Positions 1 to 8,735 of a DNA stretch of 41,926 bases are shown here, piece by piece. The stretch comes from Chitinivibrionales bacterium (GTDB lineage: Bacteria > Fibrobacterota > Chitinivibrionia > Chitinivibrionales > JANQEN01), in NCBI GenBank assembly GCA_028278335.1, contig JANQEN010000200.1, forward strand, positions 1 to 41,926. The letters run 5' to 3'. Under the pieces are notes generated by a model. It had not been told where the DNA came from. It made no database searches and saw only the letters and a program-made list of their open reading frames with translations. Every line of letters starts with the position of its first letter. Positions within the stretch are counted from its first letter, which is position 1. The position numbers and the translations under genes were made by a program.

Positions 1-158
1 GGATGTACGCTTGGGAAGTAGCCTGCAATCCTATGCCTATTAAGACTTTCAGGCTTTTTGGCCATATCACCTTGTAGATATGCCCTTCAAAACCTTCAAG
101 TCTTACTAAATCATAATCTTGCACTTCTGTATCTACTCCTACTGCATAGTCTGGGTTA
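1..158 (-). repeat. MITE-like dispersed repeat, copy 1 (cut by window edge)
   Basis: Read on the minus strand, this stretch begins with a terminal motif TTTAACCCAGACTATGCAGT and closely matches 31067-31200, with only scattered substitutions. Its first 71 bases also match the last 71 bases of the window (41856-41926) in the same orientation with three mismatches. Joining this copy to the partial copy at the right end gives an element of about 205 bp with inverted terminal motifs. No transposase is encoded. Both strands are open over short distances, but I do not recognise a protein family. The outer boundary is set by where similarity to the other copies stops, just after the GGGTTAAA at about 158. 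Confidence 0.75.
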
Positions 159-200
159 AATATACTCTTTTTAATATAGACTTTTCATTAGAAATATTTT

Positions 201-248
201 TCCGGGGGAAGGGCGAATCATTCCGCACTGCGGAATCGCCTCCCCACA
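201..248. repeat. GC-rich hairpin in intergenic region
   Basis: The inner inverted repeat ATTCCGCA-C-TGCGGAAT is perfect. It is enclosed by GGCG/CGCC and then by a GGGGA-type arm facing TCCCC. The element sits in a GC-richer island than the AT-rich flanks. It has no T-run of the kind expected for a terminator on either side, so I call it a structured repeat rather than a terminator. Confidence 0.6.
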
Positions 249-532
249 GCAAGGTTGTTCCTCGCAATGCTCGTCACAGAGCCCCTCGTTCTCTTATAAC
301 TGCTCGCATCCACAAAATCTGTGTGGCTCGTGGGAGATAATGCAGTCTTCCTCGCCTCTGCTTCGCGGTCACCTAGCCGGTGAACCAGCTATTGTGGGCA
401 AGCAGATAATAAAAGCTCTCAGGTGATCTTGCAGGTTCCCCCTTTTGTCCAAATAATGTATCAACACCTTCAATTTAGAATTGACATAGTACACTATTTC
501 AATAATTTAAGCACTATCATAAACTAAGCGAA
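249..532. other. Non-coding, structured intergenic stretch
   Basis: No convincing gene. The sequence contains further imperfect inverted repeats: TAGC-C-GGT-GA-ACC-A-GCTA near 373-390, and GGTCACCT near 370 facing AGGTGATC near 420. It also has low-complexity GC-rich wording typical of interspersed palindromic repeats. Short open frames here have no ribosome-binding site and a composition that looks like translated repeat DNA. Confidence 0.5.
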
Positions 533-3157
533 TTATTGATGAATAGAACTCTTGGCAAAGAGTGCACACTCCCTAACCCATTGATTTTGGTCATTGCAAT
601 ACTCTTCAATAATAGATGAAATACTCAGTGATTGACCATTGGTTTTACTTTTTAATTGTAAGGGCGATCGTTGCTGTTGTGAATGTTCGTAAAAGGCTGT
701 GATTAGGCGATTCACCTTGGTATTGCCGGTGTTGTCTAAAACTTCTAAGGCCTGCGCGCGGGTGTGTTGATTTTCATGACGTAGCCTCCGAACAATTGAT
801 TTAACCTGTCCACTGGTGTCAAGAAGGATTGCACAACACATGATTGTATCAATATGGGTTGTAATATGCTCTTCGGAAATCACCTCAGCAAGAAGATGGA
901 TTGACTCGGAATCTGATTGTGAAGTAAGGCAATGAACTGCCATTGATCGTTTGTCAATGCGCTGTGCCTCTTGATTTGCTAAGGTAAGAATGGCATCTTC
1001 CTGTTCTTTGGACAATCGAGTGTTCGAATTGGCAATGATTTTAAGTATTGTATTAGTCATCCAACTGTCCGTTGCATCAACTGCATCAGCAAGCGTCTCC
1101 GATGAAAAGCCATTTTTACAGGCAAGAGAAACAGCATTGACCATCTCACGGCGTTTCCCACTATTGAGCTTGGAGGAACGAGACACAAGATCAAAAACAA
1201 CCCAATTGGACACCCCCTTACTGATTACTCGTAAACATTGACGCCAAAGGTTACGATCTGCAATAATAGCATCTCTCTTTTTATTGAAACAGGATTCAAA
1301 GGCAAGGGTCACCGAAGAATCATTATACAACTCACTTACCGCATAGAGTGCACTGGCACATTGCCACTTGTCCTCGGAAAAAAGCATCCTTTTTAGCTCG
1401 TTGTAGCACTCTCTTTTAACAGATTCCTTTGTTCTATTTCCCAAAGCAACAATCGTATTCGCACGTATTCTATTATGACCGTGCTTTAGAAAGGGTAATA
1501 GAATCGTATCAACTTCAGGTTCATCATAATTGGCCAAGCTGGTTATAGCATTGGCTATAACCCGCTCATCATTATCCTTAAGTACTTCAATAAAAAAAGA
1601 CTTTAGAGAGGGCTCCTGAATGGTGCCTAATGCAGCCACAATTACTGCTCGGACCTTTGTGTCCACCTGTAAACTGATATCCTTTAAAAAGGCAATTGCC
1701 TCGTTACTTCTCGATTGACAAACAATCTCAACAAGATAACAGACAACCTCAAAGGGCTCTGTCTGTATTAGTTTTTTAAATACCGCAAGCCCCTCACTAC
1801 TGCTGGCAAGTTGGGACACATCCTCCATTTTAAGGTTGGAGGAAAAGGTGCGTAAGTATTGGGTCAAACTTTGAGTATACTTTTTTCGTATTCGCAGTGT
1901 TTGAACAATCATACCCAAAGAAAGTAAAAGTAGAACCGAGATATTAACTGCAAAGGAGACACGGGAAGTGACACCAAGCAACCACAGACTGGCTACAATC
2001 ATTGCCGAGGGTTTTACTATGCCCTCTATGGCAAGCTTTCCTCTTCCCCTAATCTCTTGGGGAAGACTTGAGAAAAAGAGCTGAAAATTGGGCGAGAAAA
2101 AGGCATCAAAAAAAGCTACTCGTAGACCGACACCACACACAACAGAAAAGAAAAGCAAGTTACTCATTTGAGCTGCAATACTTTGAACACCTAACTTCAA
2201 TGAAAGTATCAATAGAAAAGTAAACACCAAGGAAAAGGCGACCGGTAATAGAAACATCGATCGGGTAGAACCGATTCGCTTTATAATTAATCCAGCTATG
2301 GTCACTTGCAATATAAATGTCAGGATCATACTGAATCCATTAAAGAATCCTAAGAATCCGGCAATGGTCGAGGCATCTCCCAATTGCGTCTTTATTACTC
2401 CATAGAATAGATAGTGTTGATTCAACAGCACAAAGAATATGAGAAAGTATAGTATTGCCATGTGCGAAAGAAGTGGCTCGGAACGTAACAGGGTAATGCC
2501 CTTTTGGATATTCTTAAATGTAAATGAGGTGCGTCGCATAGAGTCCGAGTACTGTGCGGTCTGTTTTCCTAAGAGTTTGTTCATTGGTATAAAAATGAGG
2601 GCTATACAAAAGACTAAGCCAGCCCACAGCCCAACAAGACTCTGAGCAGAGAAGACCTTTAACAATCCTGGAATCGCAAAGGAGATAAGTATCGCCCCAA
2701 AGGTACCCCCAGCGGCAATAACGGGAAAATCCTTTACTGCTTTGCGAGAGTCAATTATATCATTGGTCAATGTCCAAAACATAAGAAAGAGAAATATTTT
2801 TGAAATATAAGCATAGCTAAAGAGTGGAACATAGAGGGCTGTATAGCCAACATGAATAAGTATCCAGGTTAGAAAAAGCAATCCACTGTGGCAAAAGAGA
2901 AAGGATAAAAAGATACGTCCCCTATTGAATCGGTCTATAATTGCCAAAATTATTATCGAGCATATAAAAAGAAGCACCGCATTAACCGTATACATTTTTG
3001 AAACAAGGGTAGTCTGAAAATGGGAAAGCAGAAGCGCTTCAGCTAAACAGTCTCCTAAGATCACACTAGAAAAGCAGAGAAAGAGCAGGAAAAAAAAGCG
3101 GTATTTGTAATTATTCCCCGATGGAGCCACTGAGCCAAATTCCTTCATATAAATCAA
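533..3157 (-). CDS. Multi-pass membrane transporter-like protein with C-terminal HEAT repeats
   Basis: This 874-residue protein has about 430 N-terminal residues dominated by roughly a dozen hydrophobic helices. A cytoplasmic-looking helical part of about 440 residues follows. From about residue 460 the helices repeat in HEAT style, for example IRANTIVALGN, VRAVIVAALGTI and VIANAITSLANY. The architecture resembles MFS or ATP/ADP-translocase-like (Npt/TLC) proteins fused to HEAT repeats; the substrate cannot be read from sequence. The longest frame starts at a TTG (3157) preceded by AGGTAGG. An ATG three codons later (3148) is the alternative start. It is monocistronic as far as can be seen, with about 250 bp of gene-poor DNA upstream. 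The membrane-plus-HEAT call is firm; the transporter family is inference. Confidence 0.8.
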   Translation of the reverse strand: MIYMKEFGSVAPSGNNYKYRFFFLLFLCFSSVILGDCLAEALLLSHFQTTLVSKMYTVNAVLLFICSIIILAIIDRFNRGRIFLSFLFCHSGLLFLTWILIHVGYTALYVPLFSYAYISKIFLFLMFWTLTNDIIDSRKAVKDFPVIAAGGTFGAILISFAIPGLLKVFSAQSLVGLWAGLVFCIALIFIPMNKLLGKQTAQYSDSMRRTSFTFKNIQKGITLLRSEPLLSHMAILYFLIFFVLLNQHYLFYGVIKTQLGDASTIAGFLGFFNGFSMILTFILQVTIAGLIIKRIGSTRSMFLLPVAFSLVFTFLLILSLKLGVQSIAAQMSNLLFFSVVCGVGLRVAFFDAFFSPNFQLFFSSLPQEIRGRGKLAIEGIVKPSAMIVASLWLLGVTSRVSFAVNISVLLLLSLGMIVQTLRIRKKYTQSLTQYLRTFSSNLKMEDVSQLASSSEGLAVFKKLIQTEPFEVVCYLVEIVCQSRSNEAIAFLKDISLQVDTKVRAVIVAALGTIQEPSLKSFFIEVLKDNDERVIANAITSLANYDEPEVDTILLPFLKHGHNRIRANTIVALGNRTKESVKRECYNELKRMLFSEDKWQCASALYAVSELYNDSSVTLAFESCFNKKRDAIIADRNLWRQCLRVISKGVSNWVVFDLVSRSSKLNSGKRREMVNAVSLACKNGFSSETLADAVDATDSWMTNTILKIIANSNTRLSKEQEDAILTLANQEAQRIDKRSMAVHCLTSQSDSESIHLLAEVISEEHITTHIDTIMCCAILLDTSGQVKSIVRRLRHENQHTRAQALEVLDNTGNTKVNRLITAFYEHSQQQRSPLQLKSKTNGQSLSISSIIEEYCNDQNQWVRECALFAKSSIHQ

Positions 3158-3308
3158 TAACCTACCTGATATAACACTATGATACTATTATATCACTTTA
3201 GCCATGGAGAAGTAAATCTGATGGTACATTTAAATGAGTTACAGTGGAATTACTCAACTCAATTAATACTATTGTTCATATTATTTATTTGATTTATACT
3301 ATATCTAT

Positions 3309-3404
3309 TGTGGTTGGGGGCCACTCGGTTTTAGAATCTTGGACGCTACAGATCCATCAAAACCCAAAATTGTTGGTGAATTTAATGAGGTAGCGCCATG
3401 GTAC
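3309..3404 (+). pseudogene. LVIVD-repeat (beta-propeller) gene remnant
   Basis: In one plus-strand frame this stretch reads GFRILDATDPSKPKIVGEF. This matches the LVIVD repeat signature (G-[LF]-R-[IV]-L-D-x-[ST]-D-P-S-x-P-x-x-V-G) found in bacterial surface beta-propeller proteins. There is no start codon or ribosome-binding site. Upstream translation looks non-coding, and the frame runs on only to a stop near 3450. A receiver-domain fragment begins in another frame at the same point, so this looks like one decayed repeat joined to another broken gene. Confidence 0.55.
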
Positions 3405-3627
3405 CGATTTCTCTATGCCAAAAATGACAGGAGTTCAGATGGCCACTGATATTAAAAAGCTGAACCCTGACATTCCCATGATTTTAATGACCGGCTACAC
3501 TGATGCTATAAAAGAGAAACATGCATTAGGGGAGTTGTTCAAAGCGACCCTCAACAAACCGTTAAGAAGTTATATGCTTGCAGCAACAGTTAGAAGTATA
3601 CTTGATGATAAAGAGCTAAAGTTTTAA
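3400..3627 (+). pseudogene. Response-regulator receiver domain, C-terminal half only
   Basis: The frame reads TDFSMPKMTG, the segment holding the phospho-acceptor Asp of receiver domains. It continues through an MTGY signalling-Thr region to NKP (the conserved Lys-Pro) and a terminal helix before the stop. The acidic pair and first half of the fold are missing: an in-frame TAG lies at 3391 just upstream, and the only ATG (3415) falls after the Asp. The end resembles the C-terminal receiver of a hybrid histidine kinase. I infer the tail of a deleted hybrid kinase gene, probably not functional. Confidence 0.7.
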
Positions 3628-3683
3628 TTTTTATATGAAATAATAGCATAGTGCCTGTTGCATATAATAAAGGATTGAAACAG

Positions 3684-4958
3684 CTAATTTCGCTTTTTAA
3701 TTCCATATCGAATGCTCAATTTGGGACCGAAACTGAAATGATTTATTCCATTGTTAATATATGCATCTGAAATATTTCTATAAATAAGTGGCTCCTGACT
3801 CGCAAACCTAATAAATAGGCCAGAATCAATAGTTAAAGTATTAAAATGAAAACGAGTGCCGAATCCAATAACCCACTCACTAAGGGATGCAAAATCTCTA
3901 TCTCTTTTATAATTAACTAAATACTCATTAAACAGTTTGAGGTGCTTCTTAGTCTGATACTCTAAGGCCATATCAATTCCTATGAAGTGATGCTTATGAA
4001 TGAAGTATTGATAATAATTTGATCCGTCAAAATACCTTACGCTCTCAATATATTCTTTCCCGTAACTATATCGAAAATTTGTATGTAAATTTGTACACGG
4101 ATTTAACCTGGTCGAAATATTAAATCCCGCATTCCAAATTAAAAATGTCTTCCCATCCCATTGAGTTGAAAAGGGATGCGCGAACTCACCAGTAATAGCT
4201 ATTGCTAATGGGTATCCATTTTCACGTAGAATTTGTTGTTTCAAACCATACACAACATGGCTTGCATATCTAAAATCGGACCATTTCATTTTAAGGCTTA
4301 GCTGGGATAGTGGTGCAATGCAATAATCAAACGACAAATAATCTAAATAGGAGTACCAAATATTGAGGGGGTTATGACAAGTAGTATACGCCGTTCTACT
4401 GAATAGTGTTCGGTTACAAGCCAAGTCACTGTTGTATTCAGTTTCTCCTGTTTCTAGATTTCCACTTTTCTTATCCTTTTTTAACTTGAATTCACCAAGA
4501 TATTTATTACGGGCAACTATTTTTTTCCTTTTTTGTTTTTTTATGATACCGTAAATCTTTCTCGAGTCGGATAATTCCATTAACACAATCGGTCCAGAAA
4601 CAATCACCTTTGGTATGTTAGAGAACACTTCTGAATCAATGTAAATTTTATTTGTACCCTTTTCAAAAGTAATGTTACTATTTTCAATTAGATAGAATTC
4701 TCCAAACTCCCTATTTCGTAAAGAGATTTTTTTCTTTTCAATTGAAATTATTTCGGCTATTATTGTATCAGAGTTAGCCAGATATAGTTTGACTGTTTTA
4801 CCAGGCAAAAGTATATGGAAAGTATTAAGATCATTTTCTGGTAATAAAGGTGCTTTAGTTGAATCTGTTGCAGAAAACACCATTGGTGCATTTAATAAAA
4901 ATAAAACAAGAGAAACAAATCTAATTTTGTCAAATGTTAAGTTAAAGACTTTAATCAT
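3684..4958 (-). CDS. Exported barrel-like envelope protein with two N-terminal beta modules
   Basis: This 424-residue protein begins with a signal peptide (hydrophobic core FVSLVLFLLNAPMVFSA). Two short beta modules follow at about residues 50-95 and 120-155. Each reads roughly: polar strand, x-I-I/A-E-I-I, K-rich turn, R-N-x-x-x-G-E-F-x-L. From about residue 185 to the end the sequence has alternating aromatic strands (YASHVVYGLKQQI, LAIAITGEF) as in small outer-membrane barrels. The modules resemble those preceding DUF481/YdiY-type barrels, which is inference by pattern. It is a paralogue of the gene just upstream, which has a single module. The gap to that gene is 8 bp, so the two are probably co-transcribed. 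No enzymatic motif is visible; an outer-membrane protein of unknown role is the safest call. Confidence 0.75.
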   Translation of the reverse strand: MIKVFNLTFDKIRFVSLVLFLLNAPMVFSATDSTKAPLLPENDLNTFHILLPGKTVKLYLANSDTIIAEIISIEKKKISLRNREFGEFYLIENSNITFEKGTNKIYIDSEVFSNIPKVIVSGPIVLMELSDSRKIYGIIKKQKRKKIVARNKYLGEFKLKKDKKSGNLETGETEYNSDLACNRTLFSRTAYTTCHNPLNIWYSYLDYLSFDYCIAPLSQLSLKMKWSDFRYASHVVYGLKQQILRENGYPLAIAITGEFAHPFSTQWDGKTFLIWNAGFNISTRLNPCTNLHTNFRYSYGKEYIESVRYFDGSNYYQYFIHKHHFIGIDMALEYQTKKHLKLFNEYLVNYKRDRDFASLSEWVIGFGTRFHFNTLTIDSGLFIRFASQEPLIYRNISDAYINNGINHFSFGPKLSIRYGIKKRN

Positions 4959-4966
4959 GGTTTGTA

Positions 4967-6031
4967 CTAATTTTTCTTTCCAATTGCGAATCTTGCATTA
5001 AACCATGGAAAGGGCAATGAAATAATGCTTGACCCATACTTCCTGTTTTCCTCTATAAAATAGTGATAGTTTATCATGCCTACATCAAAGGTGCATCTCC
5101 TCATAATAAATCTAAACCCAATTCCAAGAACACCGTGTAGCATATTATATTTTCTCCTATAATTTATTCCATAGTAATCACTTACGTAAGGATTGCTTCT
5201 AGCATCTTTGTTTGCAAATTCAAAATTCATTGCTTCTTCAATAAAAAGTTTTGATGCACATGTTAATTGTAAGTCAAAACAGATCGACAGACCTACATTA
5301 TGATCATACTGGAACAAACTTGGGTATACATAATATCCGTAACCGTAATTATTATATTTAACATCATTCAATAGAGTATAATGAATCTTAGAATGTATTT
5401 TTATCCTCCTCTTTATTTTAATCGAACTAACAACTCCCCAATTTCCTCTTCTGTCATACAGATCGCCGTATCGGTGTTCATATTGATTTCCAATTTCAAA
5501 TTTGCCAGTAACAGCAATTGCAAAACTGTTATTTTTTGAAAGATACAGTTGTTGTTTTATTCCAATATTGTAAGCCCATCTATTATCATAAAAAAAATTA
5601 TAAAACTTAAATGAAGAGCTTATAAGAGTCTTATTAAAAGCTAGTGCATCAAAGGAATAAATAGAAAAAAAGGTGTAATCAATATTGGTGGGGTATTTAC
5701 ACTTCACAAAGGCTGTATGGTTTCGTAAAAAGGTATAATTTACCGAAGGGTCCTCTTTGTACCATTTTCTAACCTCTTTAAAAATATCGTTACTATTTTC
5801 AAAAATCTCTTTTCTTAATCTTAGCCGTCCAAGATATGGATGTTGAACCATTATTCTATTTTTTGTTCTATGTAAGATTTTAGCTTCAATAGAATCCTTT
5901 GTAGGAAGTATAATTATTACGGTAGAATCTGTAAGCGAAAGAGATGGCTCCTGATTGGCATTTGCTTTATGTCCAAAAGCAACCAAAAGGATAAAAATCA
6001 ACAAATTGAGTGTATGAATATCTTTTAACAT
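4967..6031 (-). CDS. Exported barrel-like envelope protein with one N-terminal beta module
   Basis: About 354 residues with an N-terminal signal sequence (LLIFILLVAFGHKANA). One beta module follows (about 35-75; I-I-I-L-P, E-A-K-I-L, H-P-Y-L-G-R-L-R-L), then a barrel-like aromatic-rich region with IKQQLYLSKNNSFAIAVTGKF. That segment lines up with the downstream paralogue at 3684-4958. The start is best placed at the ATG at 6031, whose A is also the last base of the upstream TGA (TGATG), suggesting translational coupling. A GTG one codon earlier (6034) is possible. Length and strand pattern suggest an outer-membrane barrel similar to DUF481-like proteins. I do not recognise a named family with confidence. 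Confidence 0.75.
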   Translation of the reverse strand: MLKDIHTLNLLIFILLVAFGHKANANQEPSLSLTDSTVIIILPTKDSIEAKILHRTKNRIMVQHPYLGRLRLRKEIFENSNDIFKEVRKWYKEDPSVNYTFLRNHTAFVKCKYPTNIDYTFFSIYSFDALAFNKTLISSSFKFYNFFYDNRWAYNIGIKQQLYLSKNNSFAIAVTGKFEIGNQYEHRYGDLYDRRGNWGVVSSIKIKRRIKIHSKIHYTLLNDVKYNNYGYGYYVYPSLFQYDHNVGLSICFDLQLTCASKLFIEEAMNFEFANKDARSNPYVSDYYGINYRRKYNMLHGVLGIGFRFIMRRCTFDVGMINYHYFIEENRKYGSSIISLPFPWFNARFAIGKKN

Positions 6032-6894
6032 CACTTTACCTTCGGGATATCCAATTGAACAACTTTATCATACCCGGTCATACCCCTGGCAATAAAGAAT
6101 AGATGTAGCGTGTCTTGAGAATTTATCGTTGAATAGGGGGCTTTTATATCAAAATGGTTTGTGTTGCTTACATTAAAATTTCTTATTTCTTCACTTATAC
6201 TATATCGTTTATGGACTTTTCTGATACCAACAGAATATGCATTTGTTTGACCAAATATTTTAACCCAATTTAATCCCCATGTAGTGTCCTGCTCTTTAAT
6301 ATCAAGAAGGTAACTCCAAATGATGGAGTCGGTTTTAATTGTAATAGTATCACGAGCTTCTATGCAGTATGATATTAAATGATACTTTAATTTCCAATCC
6401 TTAGTTGATATCGTTGCAACCAGCCCTTTAGATGGCCACGCTGCTACAAATGTATAGAGAATATGGATTGAATCTGATGAAACAGAAATAGAGTCTTGAT
6501 AGATAATACCAATTCCTGGGTTATTTCCTATTTCTATTGATATAGATTGGAGTGATGTATCAATATTTAAAGCAATTAAATAAAAAGTATCGCCAATATT
6601 TAAATCAAAACATGCTTTGGGTGTGTAAACACTATCTGAATATTCTTGATTTGCAATTGCAGAATTGTAATTATTGTGTGTAACTGTACTAAAATCTTTA
6701 CGTGCAATCATTATTGTATCACCCACGTAATAACTGGGAATACTATCATTAGTTCTTACAAAACTTGTGTCAATGTTTTTGCCACCAATCTTCACCTGAG
6801 GATAAATAACTTCAACATAGTCAGAGGGAACCCTCAAACAAAGCATTTCCAGAGAGATTACAATAATTAATCCAATATTTGTAAGACTCTTCAT
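6031..6894 (-). CDS. Exported hypothetical protein, first gene of the envelope operon
   Basis: A 287-residue protein with a hydrophobic N-terminus (NIGLIIVISLEMLCL). The rest is beta-rich and Asp/Ser/Thr-rich (for example DSVYTPKACFDLNIGDTFYLI), as in periplasmic or surface proteins. There is a Cys at residue 19, but the residue before it is Leu rather than Gly/Ala/Ser, so a lipobox is doubtful. Its stop overlaps the start of the barrel gene by one base, making it the probable first gene of a three-gene operon. I do not recognise a family. The context suggests it is exported with, or assists, the two barrel-like proteins. Confidence 0.65.
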   Translation of the reverse strand: MKSLTNIGLIIVISLEMLCLRVPSDYVEVIYPQVKIGGKNIDTSFVRTNDSIPSYYVGDTIMIARKDFSTVTHNNYNSAIANQEYSDSVYTPKACFDLNIGDTFYLIALNIDTSLQSISIEIGNNPGIGIIYQDSISVSSDSIHILYTFVAAWPSKGLVATISTKDWKLKYHLISYCIEARDTITIKTDSIIWSYLLDIKEQDTTWGLNWVKIFGQTNAYSVGIRKVHKRYSISEEIRNFNVSNTNHFDIKAPYSTINSQDTLHLFFIARGMTGYDKVVQLDIPKVK

Positions 6895-7064
6895 GTGAAT
6901 TATTCTTTACAATTCCATAGGATTGTCAATTTTGTCATTGAAATGTGATCTTTAAAAAGATAAATTTAGGCAAATTATTTCTCAAGCCTTTTCACCCGAC
7001 ACGCAGGTGACAAACAATTGATGCATCTGTTAAATTAATTATTTTTTAACATATAGATTCATCA

Positions 7065-8312
7065 TCAATGTCTCATAGTAAATGTCAGTGAAAGTACAGA
7101 TAATGCAATTGAAAGCAAAGAAAGAACAACGCTTGTGGCAATCCTTTGACCCCTGACGTTTATTTTGTTAAATGTGAATTTGTAAAGTATACTGGTTATC
7201 TCTTCATCGATAGATTTAGAGAATTTTATTTTGTCTGAAATATATTCTATAATTTGCGTTTCTAAAAGGTTATCCTTAAGAGATGATTGCAGGATTGATG
7301 CTTCGCCCACCTTTCCATCCTGATAGATTTTAAAGGATATACATATAGAACCAGCAATATCATTTTTTAAAGAGCTCCTTTTTCTATGTAAAGCACGAAT
7401 TGCATTAGTATGGGAATTTAGTTTTGGAATGAGATTCTTTTCTTTTCTGCTTCCTGACAGAATTACAATGTTTTTATTATTACTGCAAACTGTTTTTGGG
7501 TCAAGGTTTTCATTTATAACAGAGGGTTTGTCAATGACTCTGTTTTTAAGTTGTCCTGTATCTGATCCCAGAGAGCTCTGGGTATCTTTTTTAAACACTT
7601 CGTTGGTAACTTTTTTTTCTTTTACTGGTACTTGTGATCCTTTGCCTTGAAAGTTCGTTACATAGGAACCCCGAACCGTTGTTTGTGCGGATATAGCTTC
7701 CTTATCAAGATTTAATGAAATTTTAATATCCTTCAACAATTTCAATAGTAATTCCTGCAAAGCGAGAGTTATTGACCGTGCAAATTCTTTTTTCTTGACA
7801 GCTAAATTTGTGCCAGCATTACCATATCCTGAGTAGGTTTTATCAAAGATAACTTGACCATTTTGTACAAATTTAAACTGCATTGAGACTTCACCCTCAT
7901 ACTCCGCATAAGCATTTGAATATACTGTCAGCACTTTACCTGTCAACACATTTTCATAGGTAGATTTAGAATCCATATTGGTATTGGAGTCTAAGACAAA
8001 AAAACCAGCAGCAACAAGTTCTGAAATTACCGCATCCCTTGCCCATGAACCAATATCATTTGTAGCTGATATCGTGCCGACCTCACTTCCATGTATTGTC
8101 TTTATGCTTGCTATTTGTTGCGGATTATTCATTGAATTTTCAAAATCACCAACATAAATAAATATTTTCTTTTTTACAGCGTTACTCTTATTTGTTGTTC
8201 TGTACGTCAATAATACGTTATGATCACCAAATGCAGCACAGCCTGTTAAAAGTAACAGAGCAATACAAACTAATAGTAAAAGCAGACGCAAACCCATGAT
8301 AGAACATCTCAT
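7065..8312 (-). CDS. Lipoprotein with TonB/AgmX-like C-terminal domain and C-terminal membrane segment
   Basis: The 415-residue product starts with a clear lipoprotein signal (LLLLTGC, acylated Cys at about residue 25). Residues 45-205 form an alpha/beta domain reminiscent of periplasmic lipoproteins that assemble around a conserved fibre (GDFENS, SWARDAVISELVAAGFFVL, LTGKVLTVYSNAYAEYEGEV). A low-complexity linker follows. At about 305-385 there is a domain of the TonB-C/AgmX-PglI kind (GSICISFKIYQDGKVGEASI). The last about 25 residues are a hydrophobic helix. A lipid anchor at one end, a TonB-like partner-binding fold, and a terminal membrane helix make an unusual combination. An AGAGGG lies upstream of the chosen ATG; the ATG at codon 6 is an alternative. 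It appears to be monocistronic. Confidence 0.7.
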   Translation of the reverse strand: MRCSIMGLRLLLLLVCIALLLLTGCAAFGDHNVLLTYRTTNKSNAVKKKIFIYVGDFENSMNNPQQIASIKTIHGSEVGTISATNDIGSWARDAVISELVAAGFFVLDSNTNMDSKSTYENVLTGKVLTVYSNAYAEYEGEVSMQFKFVQNGQVIFDKTYSGYGNAGTNLAVKKKEFARSITLALQELLLKLLKDIKISLNLDKEAISAQTTVRGSYVTNFQGKGSQVPVKEKKVTNEVFKKDTQSSLGSDTGQLKNRVIDKPSVINENLDPKTVCSNNKNIVILSGSRKEKNLIPKLNSHTNAIRALHRKRSSLKNDIAGSICISFKIYQDGKVGEASILQSSLKDNLLETQIIEYISDKIKFSKSIDEEITSILYKFTFNKINVRGQRIATSVVLSLLSIALSVLSLTFTMRH

Positions 8313-8735
8313 AAATAATAAATTCCCTCTCTAGTAAATCATATATTTAGATCTCAAAGGATATTATAAATTATAATTTAGATCTACTGACAACATAATA
8401 ATTATTTAATAAATTGCAATGTAACAAATTGACTCGTATTTAAAATATATATATTAGTACCAATAAGACACAGCTAAAATCAAAAAGCTCCATCTTTATA
8501 AAAGTACATCCCCATTGACCTTATTGAGCTCATTATGAGAATAAATTGATTGATAATATTATAAGGCCTAAAAATGAGCAGCTTCCTTTCCTCCTTGACA
8601 GTTGGTGTATAGTATAGTTTTTTCATTTTGTATAATTGGATTAAGTGAGCGAAAACAAGCAGTGCCCTAGTTTTGTAAAGAAAGAGTGGGATTCGCTGGT
8701 TAGCCGAATAGGCAGCTGTACCAGGGTCTGTTTCG
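8313..8735. other. AT-rich intergenic stretch, no gene seen
   Basis: Very AT-rich, with two direct copies of ATTTAGATCT (near 8348 and 8381) around a small AT palindrome. It probably contains the promoter of the lipoprotein gene that reads leftward from 8312. A minus-strand open frame covering 8480-8941 is not accepted as a gene because most of it is translated repeat DNA. Confidence 0.5.

Noticed and set aside
1..71. Idea that the window is a complete circle with a terminal overlap
   Set aside because: The 71-base match between the two ends has three mismatches, and a related copy lies inside the window. A repeat family explains it better than a circular replicon, and no replication or mobilisation gene is present.
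119..340. A 73-codon plus-strand open frame near the left end
   Set aside because: It starts inside the dispersed repeat and runs through the GC-rich hairpin at 201-248. No ribosome-binding site or protein-like pattern.
6993..7011. Inverted repeat TCACC...GGTGA after the lipoprotein gene
   Set aside because: The five-pair stem with a 9-base loop is followed on the relevant strand by AAAAGG rather than T residues. Too weak for a terminator call.
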